Below are positions 24,501 through 37,130 of a stretch of 64,000 nt of DNA, piece by piece. Position numbers and translations under genes: made by a program. Source of the DNA: Phaseolus vulgaris (lineage: Eukaryota; Streptophyta; Magnoliopsida; Fabales; Fabaceae); the NCBI RefSeq assembly GCF_000499845.2, contig NC_023758.2:3326311-3390310 (forward strand). The letters run 5' to 3'. Numbering within the stretch: position 1 is the first letter of the stretch; each line of letters starts with the position of its first letter. Under the pieces are notes generated by a model. That model ran no database searches and was not told where the DNA came from. It saw nothing but the letters and a program-made list of their open reading frames with translations.

Positions 24501-27500
24501 AGGAGATATAGGAAAGAAAAGTCAGGACATTTTGTTTTCGGAAAACCGGTTTTGTTCACTCTCGGTCTGGGTCTTACTACGCCCTATTCCTTGGGTCTTT
24601 TGGTCTGAAAATTTTACCAGACATTCGCCATTGTGTGTATTGAGTTTTGGCTTAGATTCGAGCCTCAGATTCGTTCCACGAGATTTTCAATAAATTTTTT
24701 ATTCATCACTGTCAGGGTTGAAAGGAAGGTTCTTTTGTTTGTGAAACTGTTTGACTTTTCTCCTAAGTGCATACTCATCCGTTTGTCGTGAAATTTGAGG
24801 GGTTTTGTCCCAAATTCAGTCCAGATTGTTACGTGGAATTGCAGGAAAAAATTATTCCAGGACAATTTTTCCGAAATTTTGTGAAAAACAAGGCTATCCT
24901 CTAGCAAGATTTGTGAAATTTCGTCATACTTTTTCCAATTTTATTCTGTGTTGCAAAATTGCGTTGAAAAATTCACGCAAGTACTTTCATGTGTTGTTTG
25001 CAACCTGCGAAGGAGGAACGTCTATAAACAAATCACAAAAAGGAGATATACGAAAGAAAAGCCAGGACATTTTGTTTTCGGAAAACCGGTTTTGTTCACT
25101 CTCGGTCTGGGTCTTACTACGCCCTATTCCTTGGGTCTTTTGGTCTGAAAATTTTACCAAACATTCGTCATTGTGTTTATTGAGTTTTGGCTGAGATTTG
25201 AGCCCCAGATTCGTCCCACAAGGGGTTCAATAAATTTTTTATTCATCAATGCCAGGGATGAGAGGAAGGTTTGTTTCTGTGTGAAACTGTTTGACTTTTT
25301 TCCTTGGTGAATACTCATCCATTTGACGTGAAATTTGTGGCGTTTTGTCCCAAATTCATTGAGATTCTTACGTGGAATTTCAGGAAAAAATTATTCCAGG
25401 ACAATTTTTCCGAAATTTTTTGAAAAACAAGGCTATCCTCTAGAAAAAATTTTGAAATTTCGCCTTACTTTCTGCAATTTTAGTCTGTGTTGAAAAATTG
25501 CGTTGAAAAATTCACACAAGTAATTTCATGTGCTGTTTACGCCCTGCGAAGGAGGCATGTCGATAAACAAATCACAAAAAGGAGATATAGGGAAGAAAAG
25601 CCAGGACATTTTGTTTTCAGAAAACCGGTTTTGTTCACTCTCGGTCTGGGTCTTACTACGCCTAATCCTTGGGTCTTTTGGTCTGAAAATTTTACTAGAC
25701 ATTCGTCATTGTGTGTATTGAATTTTGGTTTAGATTTGAGCCCAAGATTCGTCCCACAAGGGGTTCAATAAATTTTTGATTCATCACTGTCAGGGATGAG
25801 AGGAAGGTTCGTTTCTGTGTGAAACTGTTTGACTTTTTTCCTAGGTGAATACTCATCCATTTGACGTGAAATTTGTGGCGTTTTGTCCCAAATTCATTGA
25901 GATTCTTACGTGGAATTTCAGGAAAAAATTATTCCAGGACAATTTTTCCAAATTTTTTTGAAAAACAAGGCTATCCTCTAGAAAAATTTGTGAAATTTCG
26001 CCCTACTTTCTGCAATTTTATTATGTGTTGAAAAATTGCGTTGAAAAATTCACACAAGTACTTTCATGTGCTGTTTGCACCCTGCGAAGGAGGCATGTCA
26101 ATAAACAAATCACAAAAAGGAGATATAGGGAAGAAAAGCCAGGACATTTTGTTTTCGGAAAACCGGTTTTGTTCACTCTCAGTCTGGGTCTTACTACGCC
26201 CCATTCCTTGGGTCTTTTGGTCTAAAAATTTTACCAGACATTCTTTATTTTGTGTATTGATTTTTGGCTGAGATTTGAGCCCCCGATTCGTTCCATAAGA
26301 TTTTCAATAAATTTTTTATTCATCACTGCCAGGGTTGAAAGGAAGGTTCGTTTGTGTGTGAAACTGTTTGACTTTTTTCCTAGGTGAAAACTCATCCGTT
26401 TGACGTGAAATTTGTGGCGTTTTGTCGCAAATTCAGTCCAGATTCTTACGTGGAATTTCAAGAAAAAAATATTCCGAGAAATTTTTTCAAAATTTTTTGA
26501 AAAACCAAGGCTATCCTCGAGCAAAATTTGTGAAATTTCGCCCTACTATCTGCAATTTTATTCTGTGTTGAAAAATTGCGTTGAAAAATTTACACAAGTA
26601 CTTTCAAGTGCTATTTGCACCCTGCGAAGGAGGCACGTTCATAAACAAATCACAAAAAGGATAGATAGGGAAGAAAAGCTAGGACATTTTGTTTTCGGAA
26701 AACTAGTTTTGTTGACTCTCGTCCTGGGTCTTACTACGCCCTATTCCTTGGGTCTTTTGGTCTGAAAATTTTACCAGACATTCGTCATTGTGTGTATTGA
26801 GTTTTGGCTGTGATTTGAGCCCCAGATTCGCACCACAAGATTTTCAATAAAAAAAATTTCATAACTACCAGAGTTGAAAGGAAGGTTCGTTTGTGTGTGA
26901 AACTGTTTGGCTTTTTCCTAGGTGTATACTCATCCGTTTGACGTGAAATTTGTGGCATTTTGTCCCAAATTCAATCAAGATTCTTACGTGGAATTTCAAG
27001 AAAAAAATATTCCGGGACAATTTTTCCGAAATTTTGTGAAAAACCAAGACTATCCTCTAGCAAAATTTGTAAAATTTCGCCCTACTTTTTGCAATTTTAT
27101 TTTGTATTGAAAAATTACGTTGAAAAATTCACACAAGTACTTTCATGTGCTGTTTGCACCCTGCGAAGGAAGCATGTCCATAAACAAATCACAAAAAAGA
27201 GATATAGGAAGAAAAGCCAGGACATTTTGTTTTCGAAAAACCGGTTTCGTTCACTCTCGGTCTGGGTCTTACTACGCCCTATTCCTTGGGTCTTTTGGTC
27301 TGAAAATTTTACCAAACATTCGTCATTGTGTGTGTTGAGTTTTGGCTGAGATTTGAGCCCCAGATTTGTCCCACAAGATTTTCAATATATTTTTTCTTCA
27401 TAAGTGCCAGAGTTTGAAAGGAAGGTCTGTTTGTGTATGAAACTGTTTGATTTTTTTCCTAGGTGAATACTCATCCGTTTGACGTGAAATTTGTGGCGTT

Positions 27501-30500
27501 TTGTCCCAAATTCAGTCCAGATTCTTACGTGGAATTTCAGGAAAAAGTTATTCCAGGCTAATTTTTCCGAAATTTTGTGAAAAATTAATGCTATCCTCTG
27601 GCAAAATTTGTGAAATTTCGCCCTACTTTCTGCAATTTTATTCTGTGTTGAAAAATTCACACAAGTACTTTCATGTGCTGTTTTCACCATGCAAAGGAGC
27701 TACGTCCATAAACAAATCAAAAAAGGAGATATAGGGAGGAAAAGCCAGGACATTTTGTTATCGGAAAACCGGTTTTGTTCACTCTCGGTCTGTGTCTAAC
27801 TACGCCCTATTCCTTGGCTCTTTTGGTCTGAAAATTTTACTAGACATTCGTCATTGTGTGTATTGACTTTTGGCTGACATTTGAACCCCAGATTCGTCCC
27901 ACAAGATTTTCAATAAATCTTTTATTCATCACTGCCAGGGTTGAAAGGAAGTTGCGTTTTTGTGTGAAACTGTGTTGAAAAATTGCGTTGAAAAATTCAC
28001 GCAAGTACTTTCATGTGCATTTTGCACTCGGCGAAGGAGGCACATCTATAAAAAAATCACAAAAAGGAGATATACGAAAGAAAAGCCAGGACATTTTGTT
28101 TTCGGGAAACCGGTTTTGTTCACTCTCGGTCTGGGTCTTACTACGCCGTATTCCTTAGGTCTTTTGGCCTCAAAATTTTACCAGACATTCATCATTGTGT
28201 TTATTGAGTTTTGGGTGAGAGTTGAGCCCAGATTCGTCCCACAAGATTTTCAATAAATTTTTTGTTCATCACTGCAAGGGTTGAAAGGAAGGTTCATTTG
28301 TGTGTGAAACTGTTTCACTTTTTTCCTTGGTGAATACTCATCCCTTTGACGTGAAATTTGTGGCGTTTTGTCCCAAATTCAATCCAGATTCCTACGTGGA
28401 ATTTCAGGAAAAAATTATTCGGGGACAATTTTTTCGAAATTTTGTGATAAACCAAGGCTATCCTCTAGCAAAATTTGTGAAATTTCGCCCTACTTTCTGC
28501 AATTTTATTCTGTGTTGAACAATTCACACAAGTACTTTCATGTGTTGTTTGCACCCTATGAAGGAGGCACGTCCATAAACAAATCACAAAAAGGAGATAT
28601 AGGGAAGAAAATACAGGACATTTTGTTTTCGGAAAACCAGATTTGTTCAATCTCGGTCTAGGTCTTACTACGCCCTATTACTTGGATATTTTGGTCTGAA
28701 AATTTTACCAGACATTCGTCATTGTGTGTATTGAGTTTTGGTTTAGATTTGAGACCCAGATTCGCCCCACAAGATTTTGAATAAACTTTTTATTCATCAG
28801 TGCTAGGTTTGAAAGGAAGGTATGTTTGTATGTAAAACTGTTTGACTTTTTTCCTAGGTGAATACTCGTCTGTTTGACGTCAAATTTGTGGCGCTTTGTC
28901 CCAAATTTAGTCCGAATTCTTACGTGGAATTTCTGAAAAAAATTATTTCGGGACAATTTTTCCGAAATTTTGTGAAAAAACAAGGCTATGCTCTAGCAAA
29001 ATTTGTGAATTTTCTCCGTACTTTCTATAATTTTATTCTGTGTTGAAAAATTGCGTTGAAAAATTCACACAAGTACTTTCATGTGCTGTTTGCACAGTGC
29101 GAAGGAGGCACGTCCATAAACAAATCACAAAAAGGAGATATAGGGAAGAAAGGCAAGGACATTTTGTTTTCGGAAAACCGGTTTTGTTCACTCTCGGTCT
29201 GTGTCTAACTACGCCCTATTCCTAAGGTCTTTTGGTCTGAAAATTTACCAGACATTCGTCATTGTGTGTATTGACTTTTGGCTGAGATTTGAGCCCCAGA
29301 TTCGTCCCACAACATTTTCAATAAATTTTTTATTCATCCCTGTCAGTGTTGAAAGGAAGGTTCGTTTGTGTGTGGAACTGTTTCACTTTTTTCCTAGGTG
29401 AATACTCATCCGTTAGATGTGAAATTTGTGGCGTTTTTTCCCAAATTCAGTCCAGATTGTTACGTGGAATTTCAAGAAGAAATTATTCTGGGACAATTTT
29501 TTCGAAATTTTGTGAAAAACCAAGGCTATCCTCCAGCAAAATATGTGAAATTTCGCCCTACTTTTTGCAATTTTATTCTGTGTTGAAAAATTGCGTTGAA
29601 AAATTCACACAAGTACTTGCATGTGTTGTGTGCACCCTGCGAAGGAGGCACGTCCATAAACAAATCACAAAAAGGAGATATAGGGAAGAAAAGCCAGGAC
29701 ATTTTGTTTTCGAAAAACCGGTTTTGTTCACTCTCGGTCTGCGTCTTACTACGCCCTATTCCTTCGGTCTTTTGGTCTAAAAAATTTACCAGACATTCTT
29801 CATTTTTTGTATTGAGTTTTGGCTGAGATTTGAGCCCCAGATTCATCCCACAGGATTTTCAATAAATTTTTTATTCATCACTGCCAGGGTTGAAAGGAAG
29901 GTTCGTTTGTGTGTGAAACTGTTTGACTTTTTCCTAGGTGAATACTCATCCGTTTGACGTGAAATTTGTGATGTTTTTTCACAAATTCAGTCAAGATTCT
30001 TACGTGGAATTTCAAGAAAAAAATTATTCCAAGAAAATTTTTCCAAAATTTTGTGAAAAACCAAGGCTATCCTCTAGCAAAATTTGTGAAATTTCGTCCT
30101 ACTCTCTGCAATTTTATTCTGTGTTGAAAAATTCACACAAGTACTTTCATGTGTTGTTTGCAACCTGCGAAGAAGGTACGTCCATAAACAAATCACAAAA
30201 AGGAGATAAAGGGAAGAAAAGCCAGGACATTTTGTTTTCGGAAAACCGGTTTTGTTCATTCTCAGTCTGGGACTTACTACGCCCTATTCCTTAGGTCTTT
30301 TGGTCTGAAAATTTTACCAGACATTCGTCATTGTGTGTATTGAGTTTTGGTTGAAATTTGAGCCCCAGATTCGTCCCACAAGATTTTCAATAAATCTTTT
30401 ATTCATCACTGCCAGGGTTGAAAGGAAGTTGCGTTTTTGTGAGAAACTGTGTGACTTTTTCCCTAGGTGAATACTCGTCCGTTTGACGTGAAATTTGTGG

Positions 30501-33500
30501 TGTTTTTTCCCAAATTCAGTCCAGATTCTTACGTGGAATTTCAAGAAAAAATTATTCTGGGACAATTTTTCCTAAATTTAGTGAAAAACCAAGGCTATCT
30601 ATCCTCTAGCAAAATTTATGAAATTTCGCCCTATTTTCTGCAATTTTATTCTGTGTTGAAAAATTGCGTTGAAAAATTCACACAAGTACTTTCATGTGCT
30701 GTTTGCACCCTGTGAAGAAGGCACGTCCATAAACAAATCACAAAATGGAGATATAGGGAAGAACAACCAGTAAATTTTGTTTTCGAAAAACCGGTTTATT
30801 TCACTCTCGACTTGGGTCTTACTAAGCCATATTCCTTTGGTCTTTTGGCCTGAAACTTTTACCTAACATTCGTCATTGTGTGTATTGAGTTTTGGCTGAG
30901 ATTTGAGCCTCAGATTTGTCCGACAAGATTTTCAATAAAAAAAAATTTCATCACTGCCAGGATTGAAAGGAAGGTTTCTTTGTGTGTGAAAGTTTTTGAG
31001 TTTTTTTCTAGGTGAATACTCATCTGTTTGACGTGAAATTTGTGGTGTTTTGTCCCAAATTCAGTCCAGATTCTTACGTGCAATTTCAGGAAAAAAAAAT
31101 TCTGGGACAATTTTTCCGAAATTTTGTGAAAAACCAAGGCTATCCTCTAGCAAAATTTGTGAAATTTCGCCCTACTTTCTGCAATTTTATTCTGTGTTGA
31201 AAAATTTCGTTGAAAAATTCACACAAGTACTTTCATGTGTTGTTTGCACCCTGCGAAGGAGGCACGTCCATAAACAAATCACAAAAATGAGATATAGGGA
31301 AGAAAAGCCATGACATTTTGTTTTCGAAAAATCGGATTTGTTCACTCTCGGTCTGGGTCTTACTACGCCCTATTCCTTGCGTATTTTTGTCTAAAAATTT
31401 TACCAGACATTTGTCATTTTGTGTCTTGAGTTTTGGCTGAGATTTGAGCCCCAGATTCGTCCCACAAGATTTTCAATAAATTTTTTATTCATCACTGCCA
31501 AGGTTGAAAGGAAGGTTCGTTTGTGTGTGAAACTGTTTGACTTTTTTACTAGGTGAATACTCATCCGTTTGACGTGAAATTTGTGGCATTTCGTCCCAAT
31601 TTCAGTCCAGATTATTATGTGGAATTTCAAGAAAAAATTATTCCGGGACAATTTTTCCGAATTTTTTTTGAAAAAACCAAGGCTATTATTTCTCTAGTAA
31701 AATTTGTGAAATTTCGCCCTACTCTCTGCAATTTTATTCTGTGTTCAAAAATTCACACAAGTATTTTCATGTGTTGTTTGCAACCTCCGAAGGAGGTACG
31801 TCCATAAACAAATCACAAAAAGGAGATATAGAGAAAAAAAGCCAGGACATTTTGTTTTCGGAAAACCGGTTTTGTTCACTCTCGGTCTGGGTCTTACTAC
31901 GCCCTATTCCTTGGGTCTTTTGGTCTAAAAATTTTACCAGACATTCGTCATTTTGTGTATTGAGTTTTGGCTGAGATTTGAGCCCCAGATTCGTCCCACA
32001 AGATTTTCAATAAATTTTTTATTCAGCACTGCCAGAGTTGAAAGGAAGGTTTCTTTGTGTGTGAAACTGTGTGACTTTTTCCCTAGGTGAATACTCATCC
32101 GTTTGACGTGAAATTTGTGGTGTTTTTTCCCAAATTCAATCAAGATTCTTACGTGGAATTTCAGGAAAAAATTATTCCGGGACAAGTTTTTCGAAATTTT
32201 GTTAAAAACCAAGGCTATATCCTCTAGAAAAATTTGTGAAATTTGGCCCTACTTTCTGCAATTTTATTTTGTGTTGAAAAATTGCGTTGAAAAATTCACA
32301 CAAGTACTTTCATGTGCTATTTGCACCCTGCGAAGGAGGCACGTCCGTAAACAAGTCACAAAAAGGAGATATAGGGAAGAAAAGGCAGGACATTTTGTTT
32401 TCGGAAAACCGGTTTTGTTCACTCTCAGTCTTGGTCTTACTACTCCCTATTCCTTGGGTCTATTGGTCTGAAAATTTTACCTGACATTCGTCATTGTGTG
32501 TATTGAGTTTTGGCTGTGATTTGAGCCCAAGATTCGTCCCACAAGATTCTCAAATTTTTTATTCATCACTGTCAGGGTTGAAAGCAAGGTTTGTTTGTGT
32601 GTGAAACTGTTTGATTTTTTTCCTAGGTGAATACTCATCCGTGTGACGTGAAATTTGTGGCATTTTGTCCCAAATTCAGTCCAGATTCTTACGTGGAATT
32701 TCAGGAAAAAATTATTACGGGACAATTTTTCCGAAATTTTGTGAAAAACCACTGCTATCTTCTAGCAAAATTTGTGAAATTTCGCCCTACTTTCTACAAT
32801 TTTATTCTGTGTTGAAAAATTGCGTTGAAAAATTGACACAAGTACTTTCATGTTCTGTTTGCACCCTGCAAAGGAGGCACGTCCATAAACAAATCACAAA
32901 AAGGAGATATAGGGAAGAAAAGTCAGGACATTTTGTTTTTGGAAAACCCGTTTTGTTCACTCTCGGTCTGGGTCTTACTACGCCCTATTACTTGGATCTT
33001 TTGGTCTGAAAATTTTACCAGACATTCGTCATTCTGTGTATTGAGTTTTGGCTGAGATTTGAGCCCCAGATTCGTCCCACAAGATTTTCCATAAATTTTT
33101 TATTCATCACTGCTAGGGTTGAAAGGAAGGTTCGTTTGTGTGTGGAACTGTTTGACTTTTTTCCTAGGTAAATACTCATCGGTTTGACTTGGAATTTGTG
33201 GCGTTTTGTCCCAAATTCAGTTAAGATGCTTTCGTGGAATTTCTGAAAAAAATTATTCTTCTGGGCTAATTTTTTCGAAATTTTGTGAAAAACCAAGGAT
33301 ATCCTCTAGCAAAATATGTGAAATTTCACCCTACTTTCTACAATTTTATTCTGTGTTGAAAAATTGCGTTGAAAAATTCACACAAGTACTTTCATATGTT
33401 GTTTGCACCCTGCGAAGGAGGCGTGTGCATAAACAAATCACAAAAAGGAGATATAGGTTAGAAAACCCAGGACATTTTGTTTTCGGAAAACCGGTTTTGT

Positions 33501-36500
33501 TCACTATCGGTCTGGGTCTTACTACGCCCTATTCCTTTTGTCTTTTGGTCTGAAAATTTTACCAGACATTCGTCATTGTGTGTATTGAGTTTTGGCTGGG
33601 ATTTGAGCCCAAGATTCGTCCCACAAGATTTTCAATAAATTTTTAATTCATCATTGTCAGGGTTAAAATTAAGGTTTGTTTGTGTGTGAAGCTGTTTGAC
33701 TTTTTCCTAGGTGAAAACTCATCTGTTTGACGTGAAATTTGTGGCGTTTTGTCCCAAATTCAGTTAAGATGCTTTCGTGGAATTTCTGAAAAAAATTATT
33801 ATTCCGGGCTAATTTTTCCTAAATTTTGTAAAAAACCAAGGCTATCCTCTAGCAAAATTTGTGAAATTTCGCCCTACTTTCTACAATTTTATTCTGTGTT
33901 GAAAAATTCACACAAGTACTTTCATGTGCTGTTTGCACCCTGCGAAGGAGGCACGTCCATAAACAAATCACAAAAAGGAGATATAGGGAAGAAAAGCCAG
34001 GACATTTTGTTTTCGGAAAACCGGTTTTGTTCACTCTCGGTCTGGGTCTTACTAAGCCCTATTCCTTGGGTCTTTTGGCCTGAAACTTTTACCAGACATT
34101 CTTCATTGTGTGTATTGAGTTTTGGCTGAGATTTGAGCCCCAGATTTGTCCCACAAGATTTTCAATAAATTTTTTATTCATCACTGCCAAGGTTGATAAG
34201 AAAGTACGTTTGTGTGTGAAAGTTTTTTACTTTTTTCCTAGGTGAATACTCATCTGTTTGACGTGAAATTTGTGGTATTTTGTCCCTAATTCAGTCTAGA
34301 TTCTTACGTGGAATTTCAGAAAAAAAAAATTATTCCAGGTCAATTTTTCCGAAATTTTGTGAAAAACCAAGGCTATCCTCTAGCAAAATTTGTGAAATTT
34401 AGCCCTACTTTCTGCAATTTTATTCTGTGTTGAAAAATTGCGTTAAAAAATTCACAAAGTACTTTCATGTGCTGTTTGCACCCTGCGAAGGAGGCACGTC
34501 CATAAACAAATCACATACAGGAGATATAGGGAAGAAAATCCAGGATATTTTGTTTTCGAAAAACCAGTTTTGTTCACTCTCGGTCTGGGTCTTACTACGC
34601 CCTATTCCTTGGGTCTTTTGGTATGAATATTTTACCAGAAATTTGTCATTGTGTGTATTGAGATTTGACTGAGATTTGAGCCCAATATTCGTCCCACAAG
34701 ATTTTCAATAAATTTTTTATTCATCACTGCCAGGGTTGAAAGGAAGGTGCGTTTTTGTGTGAAACTGTTTGACTTTTTCCCTAGGTGAATACTCATCCGT
34801 TTGACGTGAAATTTGTGGTGTTTTGTCCCAAATTCAGTCCATATTCTTACGTGGTATTTCAGTAAAAAATTATTCTGGGACAATTTTTTCGAAGTTTTGT
34901 GAAAAACCAAGGCTATCATCTAGCAAAATTTGTGAAATTTCGCCCTATTTTCTGCAATTTTATTCTGTGTTGAAAAATTGCGTTGAAAAATTCACACAAG
35001 TACTTTCATGTGCTGTTTGCACCCTGTGAAGGAGGCACGTCCATAAACAAATCACAAAAAAGAGATATAGGGAAGAAAAGCCAGGACATTTTGTTTTTGG
35101 AAAATCGAATTTGTTCACTCTCGGTCTGGGTCTTACTACCCTATTCCTTGCGTATTTTTGTCTAAAAATTTTACCAGACATTCGTCATTTTGTGTCTTGA
35201 GTTTTGGCTGAGATTTGAGCCCCAGATTCGTCCCACAAGATTTTCAATAAATTTTTTATTCATCACTGCCAGGGTTGAAAGGAAGGTTCGTTTGTGTGTG
35301 AAACTGTTTGACTTTTTTACTAGGTGAATACTCATCCGTTTATCGTGAAATTTGTGGCATTTCGTCCCAATTTCAGTCCAGATTATTATGTGGAATTTCA
35401 AGAAAAAAATTATTCCGGGACAATTTTTCCGAATTTTTTTTGAAAAAACCAAGGCTATTTCTCTAATAAAATTTGTGAAATTTCGCCCTACTCTCTGCAA
35501 TTTTATTCTGTGTTCAAAAATTCACACAAGTACTTTCATGTGTTGTTTGCAACCTCCGAAGGAGGTACGTCCATAAACAAATCACAAAAAGGAGATATAG
35601 AGAAAAAAAGCCAGGACATTTTGTTTTCGGAAAACCGGTTTTGTTCACTCTCGGTCTGGGTCTTACTACGCCCTATTCCTTGGGTCTTTTGGTCTAAAAA
35701 TTTTACCAGACATTCGTCATTTTTTGTATTGAGTTTTGGCTGAGATTTGAACCCTAGATTCGTCCCACAAGATTTTCAATAAATATTTTATTCATCACTG
35801 CCAGGGTTGAAAGGAAGGTTTCTTTGTGTGTGAAAGTTTTTGACTTTTTCCTAGGTGAATACTCATCCGTTTGACGTGAAATTTGTGGCGTTTTTTCCCA
35901 AATTCAATCCAAATTCTTACGTGGAATTTCAGGAAAAAATTATTCCGGGACAATTTTTCCAAAATTTTGTGAAAACCCAAGGCTCCCTCTAGCAAAATTT
36001 GTGAAATTTCGCCCTACTTTCTGCAATTTTATTCTGTGTTGAAAAATTGCGTTGAAAAATTCACACAAGTACTTTCATGTGCTGTTTGCACCCTGCGAAG
36101 GAGGCACGTCCATAAACTAATCACAAAAAGGAGATATAGGGAAGAAAAGCTAGGACATTTTGTTTTCGGAAAACCGGTTTTTTTCACTCTTAGTCTGGGT
36201 CTTACTACGCCCTATTCCTTGGGTCTTTTGGTCTGAAAATTTTACCAGACATTCGTCATTGTGTGATTTGAGTTTTGGCTGAGATTTGAGCCCCAGATTC
36301 ATCCCACAAGATTTTCAATAAATTTTTTATTCATCACTGTCAGGGTTTAAAGAAGGTTCGTTTGTGCTTGAAACTGTTTGACTTTTTCCCTAGGTGAATA
36401 CTCATCCGTGTGACGTGAAATTTGTGGCGTTTTGTCCCAAATTCAGTCCAGATTCTTATGTGGAATTTCAGGAAAAAATTATTCCGGAACAATTTTTCTA

Positions 36501-36756
36501 AAATTTTGTGAAAAACCAAGGCTATCATCCTCTAGCAAAATTTGTGAAATTTTGCCCTGTTTTCTGCAATTTTATTCTGTGTTGAAAAATTGTGTTGAAA
36601 AATTCACACAAGTACTTTCATGTGCTGTTTGCACCCTGCAAAGGAGACATGTCCAAAAACAAATCACAAAAAGGAGATATAGGGAAGAAAAGTCATGACA
36701 TTTTGTTTTCGGAAAACCGGTTTTGTTCACTCTCGATCTGGGTCTTACTACGCCCA
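21526..36756. repeat. Satellite array 2 (about 528/540-bp tandem repeat, khipu-like)
   Basis: 28 landmark positions of 'gacgtgaaa' (or its variants) run from 21592 to 36412. Spacings fall in a short class (521-534 bp) and a long class (538-545 bp). One interval of 867 bp holds a normal plus a truncated monomer (about 27960-28290). The long class carries an extra 'gcgttgaaaaatt' (13 bp), a tandem duplication of the adjacent 'gttgaaaaatt'. Most units carry the perfect palindrome AAAACCGGTTTT. Sequence is far more homogeneous than in array 1. ORFs of 60-160 aa appear in several frames and both strands of the same unit, and monomer lengths are not multiples of three, so there is no support for coding. 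Unit length agrees with the Phaseolus khipu satellite (known from literature; not compared here). Confidence 0.95.
27955..28290. repeat. Truncated satellite monomer (internal deletion of about 200 bp)
   Basis: 'gtgtgaaactgt' is joined directly to 'gttgaaaaattgcg'. This skips the part of the unit that normally carries the gacgtgaaa landmark through 'ttttattctgt'. Both break points lie in 'ctgt', a 4-bp microhomology. Confidence 0.85.
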
Positions 36757-37130
36757 AAACTGACTTGAGCGTCGGAGTGCAAACGGCCGCTAGAACGCCC
36801 CTTTGTCTTTGCAGGTGAGTTGTTTCTTGACGGAAAAGGTACAGTTCTCAGACAAGAATAAAATAGCCAAAGTTATTGTTGGAGACGACTGGCGAGGCAA
36901 GTCAACAGAACATAAGTTAATTTGAACAAAGGAGCAAATTGAAATAAGTAAAATAAAATCATTTATGAATAATGAGAAAATTGAAGAAAAATGAAACCTG
37001 AAGAGAAAGCAGTTGAAGCATTAAATGAGAAGTGTGTTAGATTTCGTCATTTATTGCGCCAATCGTGGAGGTATAAATAAACACTCTTCTCATGCATTCA
37101 GACCACTTCTTTTTCTATACATTTCTCTTC
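36757..37130 (+). mobile_element. LTR fragments at the right edge of satellite array 2
   Basis: Immediately after satellite ('cttactacgcc') comes 'actgacttgagcgtcggagt', the core also found in the LTRs at 40189-40725 and 43150-43589. Near 37070 there is a TATA-like 'ggtataaataaacac' followed by a pyrimidine-rich leader, as in an LTR U3/R region. The order suggests rearranged pieces of one or two gypsy-type LTRs; the ends cannot be set. Confidence 0.55.

Noticed and set aside
21526..36756. ORFs up to 160 aa in array 2, looking like a repeated protein family
   Set aside because: Several overlapping frames on both strands of the same unit are open, unit length is not a multiple of three, and indels shift the frames freely. 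This is satellite DNA, not genes.
4378..36756. Regular repeats that could be mistaken for a CRISPR array
   Set aside because: Units exceed 500 bp and are contiguous without unique spacers; the genome is a plant.
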